From Selenomonas sp. GACV-9 (lineage in GTDB: Bacteria; Bacillota; Negativicutes; Selenomonadales; Selenomonadaceae), in the NCBI GenBank assembly GCA_900116485.1, contig FPAX01000001.1, forward strand, positions 372,001-436,000: a stretch of 64,000 nt of DNA. The letters run 5' to 3'. The notes beneath the pieces are model-generated. The model had not been told where the DNA came from, ran no database searches, and saw only the letters and a program-made list of their open reading frames with translations. Below are positions 1-8,707 of the stretch, one piece after another. A program made the position numbers and the translations under genes. Position 1 is the first letter of the stretch. Each line of letters opens with the position of its first letter.

Positions 1-298
1 TTATCGTGCGATTGACAGCGGCCCGTTCCAATTCATCGCGCTTGCCTACAGCCGTACGGCTATAGGCAAGACAGCTGCCATCCGCCCGGAACAGCAGCAG
101 TGTCGTCTGCATATGCACACGCTCGCCCTCTACGGCCTCCGCTGCCCACGGCAGGCGCTTGTTGACCACCGATAGCTGCTCGTAATCATAGGCGCCGCGC
201 CGCCCTATCACCTCAACCTTGAACAGGCTCAGGACTTCGCGCGTTATCTTGGAAATGATTTCCTTCTTTGAGTTGAGCGTAAACGATCTGACCTTCAA
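1..298 (-). CDS. hemZ: Probable HemZ (coproporphyrinogen dehydrogenase), N-terminal part, cut by window edge
   Basis: An open frame runs leftward off the window from a TTG at 298, 4 bases after the fur stop, with AAGGAG 13 bases upstream inside the end of fur. About 99 residues are visible, ending in AVGKRDELERAAVNRTI. No catalytic motif is reached, so the name rests on context and on a loose resemblance to the N-terminal domain that precedes the radical-SAM part of HemZ. The order recJ-rel-hemZ (then hisS-aspS) is common in Firmicutes. If correct, the full protein would be an oxygen-independent radical-SAM enzyme of the haem pathway, and tight linkage to fur would make sense. The start is inferred; the family is a moderate-confidence guess. 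Confidence 0.45.
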   Translation of the reverse strand, partial: MKVRSFTLNSKKEIISKITREVLSLFKVEVIGRRGAYDYEQLSVVNKRLPWAAEAVEGERVHMQTTLLLFRADGSCLAYSRTAVGKRDELERAAVNRTI

Positions 299-302
299 GA
301 GC

Positions 303-746
303 TTACTGACACTCCTTGCAGATGCCGTAGAACTTCACCTGATGGTTCTCGACATGGAATCCCATCTTCTGCTCGATATCATATTCAAGGTCTTCGAGCA
401 GGTCATCCTCAAACTCCGTGACCTTGCCGCATTTCGTGCAGATCAGATGGTGATGATGATGCTCCGACGGATTCGTAGCATTCACCTCGTAGCGGCTGCA
501 GCCATCGCCGAACTCCATCTTCTGCAGGATACCCAAATCCGACAGCAGCTCCAGGCTCCGGTAGACCGTTGCGAGGCCAATCTCAGACTTCCTGTCCCGC
601 AGGATGCCATGGACATCCTCGGCCGACAGATGCTCGCCCGGATGATCGAGGAAAATCTGCAGGACCGTCTGGCGCTGCGGCGTCATCTTATGCTGCCGTG
701 CCTGCAAACGCGCCTTGAGGTCTTCCATCGTAAAAGTTTGTGCCAT
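303..746 (-). CDS. fur: Fur-family iron-responsive repressor
   Basis: 147 residues, the usual Fur length. It shows the winged-helix part (KMTPQRQTVLQIF, then IGLATVYRSLELL), a histidine run followed by LICTKCGKV with the first CxxC, and GICKECQ with the second CxxC at the C-terminus. These fit a metal-binding dimeric repressor. The LICTKCGKVTEFED stretch resembles Fur more than PerR or Zur, although paralogues cannot be told apart securely by eye. ATG at 746 has GTAAGGAG 8 bases upstream. It has its own promoter in the gap after rel, and reads into the probable hemZ. A Fur-box-like site lies at 51114-51128, upstream of a DUF3793-flavodoxin pair, a plausible target. Confidence 0.88.
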   Translation of the reverse strand: MAQTFTMEDLKARLQARQHKMTPQRQTVLQIFLDHPGEHLSAEDVHGILRDRKSEIGLATVYRSLELLSDLGILQKMEFGDGCSRYEVNATNPSEHHHHHLICTKCGKVTEFEDDLLEDLEYDIEQKMGFHVENHQVKFYGICKECQ

Positions 747-812
747 AATCTCAACTCCTTACATTGCTCTCATTTATGATCAGACTATGTCGTAATTCAT
801 TCAAATACTAAC

Positions 813-841
813 ATTATACCTTACCAGGCATCAAATATCAA
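813..841 (-). promoter_or_regulatory. Sigma-70 type promoter for fur
   Basis: On the minus strand TTGATA, 17 bases, TATAAT. It lies between the rel stop and the fur start, giving a leader of about 60 nt. No clear Fur box overlaps it. Confidence 0.7.
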
Positions 842-879
842 ACGAATTACCAGCAAACTGCCCAATTTCACAGAAAATA

Positions 880-3105
880 TCAATTGCCGCTCTGGCTGCG
901 CCCCATCGAACGCGTAACGCTATAGACATCCTTGAGCCGGCGCAGTTTCGTCACGAGCTGGCTGACCTGCGTCGAATTGCGCACGTCAAGCCCCAGTACG
1001 ATGGTCGATGTCTTGTTGCTGCGGTTCGGATTGGCATTGATGCTGTGGATGTTGATTTTCATCTCCGTCGGCACAGCCAGCACATTCGTCAGGATACCGC
1101 GGCGATCGTTGCAGACAATCTCGAGCTCCACCGTATACTGCTTATCGAGACCGATATCCCAGCTGACGTCAATGAGCCGCGAAAAGTCCGTATCCTGCAG
1201 CAGATTGGGACAATCCGTGCGATGCACCGATACGCCACGGCCGCGCGTGACAAAACCGACGATCGGATCGCCCGGAATCGGATTGCAGCAGCGGGCCAGG
1301 CGGACCATGACCCCGCTTTCGCCCTCAACGAGCACGCCATGACTGGATTTGGCCGTCTTGCCGTTCTGCTGCGGCTGTTTGAGCTTGGCAATCATCTGCG
1401 AGATGTCCGGCGGCGTGTTCTCCTTGACCTCTTTCTTATGCAGCTCGATGAGCTTGGTCATGATGCCGTGCAGCGGTACACCGCCGAAGCCCAGCGTTGC
1501 CAGCAAGTCATCCTCGCTGAGGATGTTGAACTTCTTGGCCACCTCCAGCAGGCGCCCCTCTTTCATGAGCACCTTGGGCGGATAGCCGAGATGCTTGGCC
1601 TCGTCCTTTATGAGCTCCAAGCCGCGCTCGATATTCTCCTCGCGCTTTTCCTTCTTGAACCACGAGCGGATCTTGCTGCGCGTCTCCGAGGAAGCCACGA
1701 TGTTCAGCCAGTCGCGGCTCGGGCCGTTGTTGGCCTTGTTCGTGATGACCGAGACGATATCGCCGTTCTTGAGCTTATGCTCCAGCGGCACGAGCTTGCC
1801 ATTGACCTTGGCGCCGACGCAGTGATGGCCGACCTCGGTGTGGATGCGGTAAGCAAAGTCAATCGGGATCGATCCCTTCGGCAGGTCGACGACATCGCCC
1901 TTCGGCGTGAACACAAAGACCTCATCCGAGAAGATATCGACCTTGAGTGCCTCGAAATACTCCTTCGGGTCGGAAAGCTCCTGCTGGAGATTCACCATCT
2001 GCCGCAGCCAGTTCATCTTCTGATCCATGGCGTTGCCAGCCGTAGCGCCCTTGCCCGACTCCTTATACTTCCAGTGTGCCGCGACACCATACTCCGATAC
2101 CTGATGCATCTGGAAGGTGCGGATCTGGATTTCGAGCGGATAGCCGCGGGTCATGACCGTCGTATGCAGCGACTGGTAGCCGTTGGATTTCGGCATGGCG
2201 ATATAGTCCTTGAAGCGGCCCGGGATTGGTTTCCACATCGCATGGATGACGCCGAGCACGCCATAGCAGTCCTTGACCGTATCGACGAGGACGCGGACAG
2301 CCGAGAGGTCATAGATCTCGCTGATGTCCTTGTGGTCGCGCTTCATCTTCTTGTAGATGCTGTAGAAGTGCTTGGCCCGGCCATTGATATCGGCCTTGAT
2401 ATGCGCCTCATCGAGTTTCCCGGCAATCTGCCCGATCGCAGTATCGATGAACGTCTGCCGCTCCTTGCGCTTCTGCTTGACGTTTTCGACCAGGTCGTAA
2501 TAAATCTCCGGCTCAAGGTAGCGCAGGCAAAGATCCTCCAGCTCCCACTTGATATTCGAGATACCGAGACGGTTCGCCAGCGGCGCATAGATTTCGATGG
2601 TCTCCTTGGCTATGCGCTTCTGCTTGTCCGCCCGCATGAATTTCAGCGTGCGCATATTGTGCAGGCGGTCCGCCAGCTTGACCATGATGACGCGGATGTC
2701 ATTGGCCATCGCCAGGAACATCTTGCGATAGTTCTCAAGCTGCACTTCTTCCTTGGATTTGTACTGGATGCGGCCGAGCTTCGTAACGCCATCGACGATC
2801 ATGGCGACTTCCTCGCCAAACATCTCCGCGATCTGCTCCTTGGTATAGATGGTATCCTCGACCACATCATGCAGAAGTGCCGCACTGATGGTCACATCGT
2901 CGATGTGCAACTCCGTCAGGATTTGCGCGACATGCAGCGGATGGATGATGTAGGCCTCGCCCGAAACGCGCGTCTGCCCCTCATGGGCTGCCGCTGCCAA
3001 ATCATAGGCACGCTTTATAAGTGCCGTATCAGCATTCGGCTCATACGCCTGCACCGCTGCGATAATGGATGCAATGGACACGGGTGCTTTGTCTTTATCG
3101 TTCAT
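880..3105 (-). CDS. rel: Bifunctional (p)ppGpp synthetase/hydrolase Rel
   Basis: 741 residues from the ATG at 3105, which has GGAGGGG 6 bases upstream and starts 13 bases after the recJ stop. A longer frame from 3153 overlaps recJ and lacks such a site. Order: HD hydrolase domain with HEGQ (about 41), IHPLH (about 55) and ALLHDVVEDT (HD at 79-80, ED two residues on), so hydrolase activity should be intact. The synthetase domain has RFKDYIAMPKSNGYQSLHTT. A TGS domain follows (VFVFTPKGDVVDLPKGS) and a C-terminal ACT domain (ELEIVCNDRRGILTNVLA). The protein makes and degrades the stringent alarmone in the cytoplasm. It is co-transcribed with recJ. Confidence 0.95.
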   Translation of the reverse strand: MNDKDKAPVSIASIIAAVQAYEPNADTALIKRAYDLAAAAHEGQTRVSGEAYIIHPLHVAQILTELHIDDVTISAALLHDVVEDTIYTKEQIAEMFGEEVAMIVDGVTKLGRIQYKSKEEVQLENYRKMFLAMANDIRVIMVKLADRLHNMRTLKFMRADKQKRIAKETIEIYAPLANRLGISNIKWELEDLCLRYLEPEIYYDLVENVKQKRKERQTFIDTAIGQIAGKLDEAHIKADINGRAKHFYSIYKKMKRDHKDISEIYDLSAVRVLVDTVKDCYGVLGVIHAMWKPIPGRFKDYIAMPKSNGYQSLHTTVMTRGYPLEIQIRTFQMHQVSEYGVAAHWKYKESGKGATAGNAMDQKMNWLRQMVNLQQELSDPKEYFEALKVDIFSDEVFVFTPKGDVVDLPKGSIPIDFAYRIHTEVGHHCVGAKVNGKLVPLEHKLKNGDIVSVITNKANNGPSRDWLNIVASSETRSKIRSWFKKEKREENIERGLELIKDEAKHLGYPPKVLMKEGRLLEVAKKFNILSEDDLLATLGFGGVPLHGIMTKLIELHKKEVKENTPPDISQMIAKLKQPQQNGKTAKSSHGVLVEGESGVMVRLARCCNPIPGDPIVGFVTRGRGVSVHRTDCPNLLQDTDFSRLIDVSWDIGLDKQYTVELEIVCNDRRGILTNVLAVPTEMKINIHSINANPNRSNKTSTIVLGLDVRNSTQVSQLVTKLRRLKDVYSVTRSMGRSQSGN

Positions 3106-3118
3106 TTCTTTCCCCTCC

Positions 3119-5089
3119 TCAGCGATGCCGGCGATACGTCGGTGAATGCTCAAGCTCCATCCGCCCCGTTGCTTTGGGCAGATAGTAGCAGTTTTCCTTT
3201 AAATCAAGCCGCAGAAGCCCCAGCTCCTGGAAAATGCGCAGCCCTGTGCTCATGGTATACAGCGAGATATGCTGCCCGCGCTGGCAGAAGCTCAGCGTGA
3301 GCTCCGCCGCCGTATAGGGGATGCTCTCCTCCTGCTGCTGGATGCCATATAAGAAACGGTATATCTCCACCAGCTGCTCGCGCTCAGGAAATACCTTCTC
3401 CCCATCGGCGGGGCCAAGCGTATCCACCATGCACTGCAGACTGCGGCGTCCCTGCCACTCATTGATGGCCGGGCTGTAAACCATATCGATGGCCTCCGCA
3501 TTGACAATCCCTGCATACTCGCTCTTGTTCCAATACAAAGCGTTGATTGGGGCCGCCGTTTTTCCCACCTGGAACCGCAGATGCTGCTTCTGGCTGCCGA
3601 TAGCCGCCGCCCCCATGGCACGGATGCCGCGGCAGCCGAACAGCGGCTTGGGATTGCCCATGCCATAAGGCTCAAAAAGCGCCAGCTCCTCGACCAGCTC
3701 GAAGGTGATATCCTCCGGTGCCAGCTCAAACTCGACTTTGACCTTCGGGATATAGTCCTCAGCGGAAAGCGTCTCTGCGGCCACCTGGCAGAATGCCGCG
3801 CGGAAAGCGTCAAGCTCCGCATGCGCCACGGAAAGGCCCGCCGCCTGTGCATGGCCGCCGAACTGGATGATATGATCGCTACACTTTTTCAGCGCCTCAT
3901 ACATATGCAGCCCCTCGATGCTGCGGCAGGAGCCCTTGCAGACACCATCTTCCTGGATGCTCAGCACGATGGCCGGTTTATAGTAGCGGTCCACCAAACG
4001 CGAAGCCACGATGCCGATGACGCCGGGATTCCAGTTCTCCCCGGCCACGACGATGGCTGGCAGGTTCGCAGGATCTTTGCCCGCCAGCTGGTCTTCCGCC
4101 AGCTTCAGGATCTCCTGCTCGATGGCCTGCCGCTGGCTGTTGAGCATATCCAGCTCCATGGCCAGATTCTCCGCTTCCTCTTTATTTTCGGCAAGCAGCA
4201 GCCGAACCCCTTTTTCTCCCGAGCCGATTCTGCCCGCCGCATTGAGCCGCGGTGCCAGCTGGAACCCGACATGGCCGGCATTCAGCGCCTTGTCCTGGAT
4301 GCCCGCGACGCGGACCAAGGCCCGCACGCCAGCAAAAGAGGAATCCTGCATGGCCGCCAGCCCTTCCTTGACGATGCGGCGGTTCTCCCCCGTCAGCGGC
4401 ACGATATCCGCCACCGTACCCAGGGCCACCAGCTCCAAATCCTGGGCATAATCCTCGTCCTCAAGCTCGCGCCACAGTGCCTGGCAAAGCTTGAAGGCTA
4501 CACCAGCGCCGCAGAGCTCCTTGTCAGGATACGCACAGTCAGCACGATGCGGATTGACGACAGCCAGCGCATCGGGCAGCGTGTCCCCCGGCAGATGATG
4601 GTCGGTCACGATGATATCGAGTTTTCCCTTCATCGCCGCCACATCGTCCACCGACGCGATGCCGCAGTCCACAGAGACCAGCAGCGTCACGCCCTTGGCG
4701 GCAATCTGCTGCAGCGCTGGCAGGTTGAACCCATACCCTTCCTTCACGCGGTCAGGGATGTGGATCGACACTTTCGCCCCGAGCGCCTTCAGATTATGCA
4801 CGAGCAGCGACGTCGCCGACATGCCGTCCACATCGTAGTCGCCATAGACCATGATGCGCTCCTCGCCCTCGATCGCCTGCTTGATGCGCGCCACGGCCTT
4901 ATCCATATCCTTCATCAAAAACGGATCATGAAAGGGCTGCTTCTCCGGATGCAGGAAGCGCTCCGCCGCTTCAATATCAGTAAGACCACGATGCCACAAA
5001 ATCCCGGCAGCCATTTCCGTAATGCCCAATTTCTGCGCAAACTCCGCCGACTCCGGCACCGTGTCATAAAGTTTCCATTGTTTCAACAT
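3119..5089 (-). CDS. recJ: Single-stranded-DNA-specific 5'-3' exonuclease RecJ
   Basis: 656 residues. The DHH phosphoesterase motifs are present: MVYGDYDVDGMSATSLL (motif I), SVDCGIAS, VTDHHLPGD (the DHH itself) and PRLNAAGRIG. The DHHA1 nucleic-acid domain has the usual FGGHAQAAGLSV. A C-terminal OB-like region and about 80 further residues follow, a length within the family range. RecJ resects 5' ends in recombination and mismatch or base-excision repair. The gene runs straight into rel with a 13-base gap. Upstream, 5090-5380 holds no convincing promoter but has the dispersed palindrome cluster and the secF terminator. Confidence 0.95.
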   Translation of the reverse strand: MLKQWKLYDTVPESAEFAQKLGITEMAAGILWHRGLTDIEAAERFLHPEKQPFHDPFLMKDMDKAVARIKQAIEGEERIMVYGDYDVDGMSATSLLVHNLKALGAKVSIHIPDRVKEGYGFNLPALQQIAAKGVTLLVSVDCGIASVDDVAAMKGKLDIIVTDHHLPGDTLPDALAVVNPHRADCAYPDKELCGAGVAFKLCQALWRELEDEDYAQDLELVALGTVADIVPLTGENRRIVKEGLAAMQDSSFAGVRALVRVAGIQDKALNAGHVGFQLAPRLNAAGRIGSGEKGVRLLLAENKEEAENLAMELDMLNSQRQAIEQEILKLAEDQLAGKDPANLPAIVVAGENWNPGVIGIVASRLVDRYYKPAIVLSIQEDGVCKGSCRSIEGLHMYEALKKCSDHIIQFGGHAQAAGLSVAHAELDAFRAAFCQVAAETLSAEDYIPKVKVEFELAPEDITFELVEELALFEPYGMGNPKPLFGCRGIRAMGAAAIGSQKQHLRFQVGKTAAPINALYWNKSEYAGIVNAEAIDMVYSPAINEWQGRRSLQCMVDTLGPADGEKVFPEREQLVEIYRFLYGIQQQEESIPYTAAELTLSFCQRGQHISLYTMSTGLRIFQELGLLRLDLKENCYYLPKATGRMELEHSPTYRRHR

Positions 5090-5197
5090 AGTTTACAACT
5101 CCCAGACTATATATTAGCCTATTTTAGCGCTTTTATCCATATTTTTCTAGAAAATAGAACACTTTAGCCCACATGTGCACAAAAATAATACAAAAAT

Positions 5198-5271
5198 ACG
5201 GCAGATTGACTTGTCAACCTGACTTGTCAACCTGCCGTACCCCATTGACAAGTCAACTTCTGACCTGTCAA
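5198..5271. repeat. Palindrome cluster TTGAC-NN-GTCAA, four units, including a 41-bp hairpin
   Basis: Units at 5206-5217 (perfect), 5219-5230 (first base C), 5245-5256 (perfect) and 5260-5271 (first base C). The first two lie inside a 41-bp inverted repeat: 13-base arms at 5198-5210 and 5226-5238 around a 15-base centre, with one mismatched pair that is a G-U wobble in minus-strand RNA. It lies between the secF terminator and recJ. A near copy is at 62973-63013. Confidence 0.85.
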
Positions 5272-5332
5272 CCCGCTGTCATCCCAGCGCAGCAGATACG
5301 ACACGCTAAGGCATACTGGTTCCGCAGCAGAC

Positions 5333-5372
5333 AAAAAGACGCCTAGAACCCGTGTGAGTTCTAGGCGCCTTT
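5333..5372 (-). terminator. Rho-independent terminator after secF
   Basis: On the minus strand GCGCCTAGAACTC and its near complement GGGTTCTAGGCGTC form a strong stem followed by TTTTTG. It ends the tgt-secF transcript. Confidence 0.85.
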
Positions 5373-5380
5373 TCTTGTAT

Positions 5381-6301
5381 TTATTCCGTTACCACTTTTG
5401 CCTTATGTTTTTTCTCGCCCCAGTTGCGGAAGACAATCCAGAGCGGGCTGGCGATGAAGATGGACGAATAGCAGCCACAGCCGAAGCCGACGAGCAGGGC
5501 AAAGGCGAAGTCCTTCGTCGTGTCGCCGCCGAAGAAGTAGAGCGCAAATGTCGTAAACATGACCGTGAAGACCGTGTAGAGCGAACGCGTCAGCGTCTGG
5601 AAAATCGACGTGTTGACAAGCGTATCGATGTTGCCGCCACGGCGGAAGTGCAGCTTGAGATTCTCGCGGATGCGGTCGAAGATGACGATGGTATCGTTGA
5701 TCGAGTAACCGACGACCGTCAAGAGCGCTGCGATGAAGGACGAATCGATCTGACGCTGCGTAAACGAGAATACCGCCAGCACGATGAGGATATCATGCAC
5801 GAGTGCCAGGACTGCCGCTACGCCGAAACGCCATTCGAAGCGGTAAGCGACGTAGAGGATGATGAGTGCCCAGGAAACGACGAGGGCCAGCACTGCATTG
5901 GTGATGAGCTCGCCACCGATCGTAGCACCGACTTTTTCCTCACGCAGTACCTGATAGTCAGCGACATCGGACTTGAGCGTCGACATGACATCCTTGCGCT
6001 GGTTCTCCTCGAGGTCAACCGTGCGGATCATGACATTCTCGCCCATCGTTGCATCGGTCGCTGCGCCGTTTTCTCCCGAAAGCTGGATCGTCGAGCCCTC
6101 GAGGTTGTATTTAGCCAGGCTCGAGCGAACCTCGGCAATCGTTACCGGCTTTTCGAATTTGAGGTCGATGATGGTACCGCCCGTGAAATCGATGCCAAAG
6201 TTGAAGCCGCGGATGCACATGCAGGCAATACCGGCGGCGATGATGATGGCCGAAAGGAGGAAGAAAAGATTTCTATGTCCAGCCAGATTGAGCTTATTCA
6301 T
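5381..6301 (-). CDS. secF: Protein translocase subunit SecF
   Basis: 306 residues, typical length. The N-terminal membrane segment is followed by the family signature FNFGIDFTGGTIIDLKF. Five more hydrophobic segments form the RND-type core, with VVGYSINDTIVIFDRIREN in the fourth. SecF pairs with SecD and YajC in the inner membrane and uses the proton motive force to help SecYEG-exported proteins leave the channel. The start overlaps the end of secD by 8 bases, with GGAGG 9 bases upstream, so the two are translationally coupled. Last gene of the tgt operon. In this diderm it would also serve export of the large adhesin. Confidence 0.96.
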   Translation of the reverse strand: MNKLNLAGHRNLFFLLSAIIIAAGIACMCIRGFNFGIDFTGGTIIDLKFEKPVTIAEVRSSLAKYNLEGSTIQLSGENGAATDATMGENVMIRTVDLEENQRKDVMSTLKSDVADYQVLREEKVGATIGGELITNAVLALVVSWALIILYVAYRFEWRFGVAAVLALVHDILIVLAVFSFTQRQIDSSFIAALLTVVGYSINDTIVIFDRIRENLKLHFRRGGNIDTLVNTSIFQTLTRSLYTVFTVMFTTFALYFFGGDTTKDFAFALLVGFGCGCYSSIFIASPLWIVFRNWGEKKHKAKVVTE

Positions 6302-7547
6302 GTTTCAGATCCTCCTTTTTCCAAAGCATATAGCCATTGGCGCCATAGGCGCTCGGAGACTCTGCGATTTTCGAATTGATCATGAGCTTGAGCATGTACT
6401 GGGACAAGGTGATTGCCGTGAACATGGACAGGATCGTACCAAGGCCCAGGGTGATGGCAAAGCCGCGGATCGTACCGGTGCCCAGGAAGAACAGGACACC
6501 AGCGGCGATGATGGTCGTGATGTTCGAGTCGAAGATCGTCGTGAACGCACGCTTGAAGCCTGCATCCATCGACAGGCGCAGCGTCTTGCCCTGGATCTGG
6601 TACTCCTCCTTGAAGTGCTCGAAAATCAGCACGTTCGCATCGACGGCCATACCGATCGACAAAATGATACCGGCGACACCCGGAAGTGTCAGCGTCGCAT
6701 CGAGGAGATACAGGAGGCCCAGCAGCATGATGGTATAAGCCATCAAAGCTACGTCAGCAATGAAGCCCGACAGACGGTAGAACAGGATCATGAATACGAG
6801 GACTGCGCCAATGCCAACGGCAAACGCAAAGGTGGACTTGTCCTTGGAATCCTGACCAAGGGACGGGCCGACCGTGCGCGTCTCGATGATGTTGACCTTG
6901 ACCGGCAACGCACCGCTTCTGAGGACAACAGCGAGCTGCTGTGCCTCCTCGAGCGTCTTCTGGCCGGAGATTTCAGCCTTGCCGCCGAGAATCGGCTCGC
7001 GGACATTCGGTGCCGTCAGCACTTCACCATCAAGCAGGATGGCAATGGTGCGGCCGACATTTTTCGTCGTGAGATCCGCAAATTTCTTCGCGCCCTCATC
7101 GGAGAACTCGAGGTTTACGACATGCTGGCCGCTGTTCTGGTTCGTAGCTGCCTGCGCATCTTTAAGGTCAGTACCCGTCAGGACGGTATTGCCCTCCTCG
7201 TCTTTGAATTCGAGCATTGCCGTCTTGCCAATGGTCTTGATGGCGGCATCCGGGTCCTTGACACCCGGCAGCTCGATGATGACGCGGCGGCTTCCCTCGC
7301 GCTGGATAATCGGCTCAGTGAGGCCCAGCGCGTTGACGCGTTTTTCCATGATGGTGACGACGCGGTTCATGGCGTCATCATTGACCTTTGCGATATCTGT
7401 GTCCTCTGCCTCGAGTACGACATGCGTGCCGCCCTGCAGGTCAAGGCCCTGGCGGATAGAGAATGCCAGAGGTTTGACGAAGGCGACGAAAATGCCGATG
7501 ATAGCAACGACGCAGACAATCAGTTTGATGAGATTGTCTTTTCTCAA
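6294..7547 (-). CDS. secD: Protein translocase subunit SecD
   Basis: About 417 residues. N-terminal membrane helix, then GLDLQGGTHVVLEAE, the periplasmic P1 region with RVNALGLTEPIIQREG and ELPGVKDP, and a C-terminal six-helix RND core with GMAVDANVLIFEHFKEE. Partner of SecF. The frame opens with TTG at 7556, but AAAGGG abuts that codon. The next in-frame TTG, at 7547, has the same AAAGGG 9 bases upstream and is preferred here; no ATG is available. A small GC hairpin (GGGAGCGATGCTCCC) sits just upstream of the ribosome binding site. The length is short against proteobacterial SecD but normal for Firmicutes with separate secD and secF. Confidence 0.95.
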   Translation of the reverse strand: MRKDNLIKLIVCVVAIIGIFVAFVKPLAFSIRQGLDLQGGTHVVLEAEDTDIAKVNDDAMNRVVTIMEKRVNALGLTEPIIQREGSRRVIIELPGVKDPDAAIKTIGKTAMLEFKDEEGNTVLTGTDLKDAQAATNQNSGQHVVNLEFSDEGAKKFADLTTKNVGRTIAILLDGEVLTAPNVREPILGGKAEISGQKTLEEAQQLAVVLRSGALPVKVNIIETRTVGPSLGQDSKDKSTFAFAVGIGAVLVFMILFYRLSGFIADVALMAYTIMLLGLLYLLDATLTLPGVAGIILSIGMAVDANVLIFEHFKEEYQIQGKTLRLSMDAGFKRAFTTIFDSNITTIIAAGVLFFLGTGTIRGFAITLGLGTILSMFTAITLSQYMLKLMINSKIAESPSAYGANGYMLWKKEDLKHE

Positions 7548-7617
7548 CGGATTCAACCCTTTCTTGCGGGAGCATCGCTCCCAGATTTACTTTTATCTAA
7601 AAAGCAGGCACGGTAAA

Positions 7618-7971
7618 TCACGCAGACTTACCTGCTTCCTTGGCCTCGATAAAGGCAATGACCTTGTCGCATACCTGCTTGGCAGTAAGCGGATCGGTCT
7701 GGATGTAGAGGTCAGCGTGGGCTCTGGCATCTGCCAGGCGCTTATGCTGTGTGACCAGCCGTGACTCATCCCAGAAGACCTGACGTCGCTTGCGGATAGC
7801 CGGCATCGTCGCATCGATCATGACGACGAGATCCGGCTGGCGCTTGGCCCAGAAATTGTGGATGCAGGAATGCTCCTGCGCGACGTTGTAGGCATCATAG
7901 CCTGCGGCTCTGAGACCCGCTACCAGCGTGGTCTTGCCCGAGGCGCAGACACCAACGATTGCGATCTTCAT
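7618..7971 (-). CDS. Small P-loop NTP-binding protein, function unknown
   Basis: 117 residues beginning MKIAIVGVCASGKTTLVAGL, a Walker A motif at residues 7-15. DLVVMIDAT could be the strand carrying a Walker B-like acid, and RKRRQVFWDE a lid-like basic segment. The overall shape recalls small nucleotide or dephospho-CoA kinase-like folds, but it is too short for the known enzymes, and no specific family is recognised. ATG has TAAGGAGG 7 bases upstream. It lies between the phosphatase gene and secD in the same operon, which gives no clear functional hint. Confidence 0.75.
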   Translation of the reverse strand: MKIAIVGVCASGKTTLVAGLRAAGYDAYNVAQEHSCIHNFWAKRQPDLVVMIDATMPAIRKRRQVFWDESRLVTQHKRLADARAHADLYIQTDPLTAKQVCDKVIAFIEAKEAGKSA

Positions 7972-7987
7972 GGGAATCCCCTCCTTA

Positions 7988-8698
7988 TCAATAGGGATAC
8001 GTGACCTCTATCTGCTCGATGCGGGGCGGATTGGACGAGCCCTCAGTTACCCCGAGAACGAGAACGGTCATATCATCCGAAGCCTTGTCCGCATCCAGCG
8101 TCAATGCGTAGTCCATGATGCTCTTGGCGATGAACGCCGCATCCTCTGCCTTGTTCTTGCGGACGATTTCCATTATTTTGTCAAAGTCAGCCGCACGGCC
8201 CGTGCGCTTCCGGCCCGCATGTGCGATGCCATCGGTATACGAGACGATGATCATGCCCGCCTCCAGCGGGATCTCATACATCAGCGGCTTCATGTGACGA
8301 TTGACACCAATCGGCTCGACGGGTTCGTCGTAAACCGATTCGTAGGCCTCTGTCTTCACGATGACCGGACAGTTCGAGTTGCGGCTGATGACCGCCGTCT
8401 CCGTGTCGAGGTCAGCGCTGACGACTGTCAGCGTGCACGACACCTTCTTGTCCTTCATCGCATAGAGATAGTCATGTACGGCACGGGCCACAGCGCCGTC
8501 CCGGGCGCCATCGGTAATCAGCTGCACCGCCTTGTTGACGACCCAGCCGCTCGTGTGATGTGCGGCCAGCCCATTGCCCTGCCCATCGGCGATGATGGCC
8601 GATATGCCGCCATGGGGACGCTCGGCGATATCACAGGAATCGCCGCAGACCTCCATGGCGTACTTGGCTGTCTTCGCCAGGCCAATCTTGATTTCCAT
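7988..8698 (-). CDS. SpoIIE/PP2C-like serine phosphatase domain protein
   Basis: 236 residues from ATG 8698 (MEIKIGLAKTAKYAMEVCGD); a GTG at 8707 abutting the fthC stop is the alternative. Metal-binding acids of the SpoIIE/PP2C fold are visible: VCGDSCD near the N-terminus, IIADGQGNG, VSYTDGIAHA and the closing SDDMTVLVLG. There is no membrane segment and no sensor or HAMP domain, so this is a stand-alone cytoplasmic phosphatase. In related systems such proteins dephosphorylate anti-anti-sigma factors, but no partner gene is nearby. Co-transcribed with fthC and the small P-loop gene. Confidence 0.8.
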   Translation of the reverse strand: MEIKIGLAKTAKYAMEVCGDSCDIAERPHGGISAIIADGQGNGLAAHHTSGWVVNKAVQLITDGARDGAVARAVHDYLYAMKDKKVSCTLTVVSADLDTETAVISRNSNCPVIVKTEAYESVYDEPVEPIGVNRHMKPLMYEIPLEAGMIIVSYTDGIAHAGRKRTGRAADFDKIMEIVRKNKAEDAAFIAKSIMDYALTLDADKASDDMTVLVLGVTEGSSNPPRIEQIEVTYPY

Positions 8699-8707
8699 AA
8701 CAATCAC

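Noticed and set aside
1045..3300. 751-codon open frame on the plus strand opposite rel
   Set aside because: Antisense shadow of a GC-rich gene; no ribosome site, no recognisable domain, and rel on the other strand is certain.
3581..5167. 528-codon plus-strand frame opposite recJ
   Set aside because: Shadow frame caused by GC codon bias; composition is Arg/His-rich with no domain.
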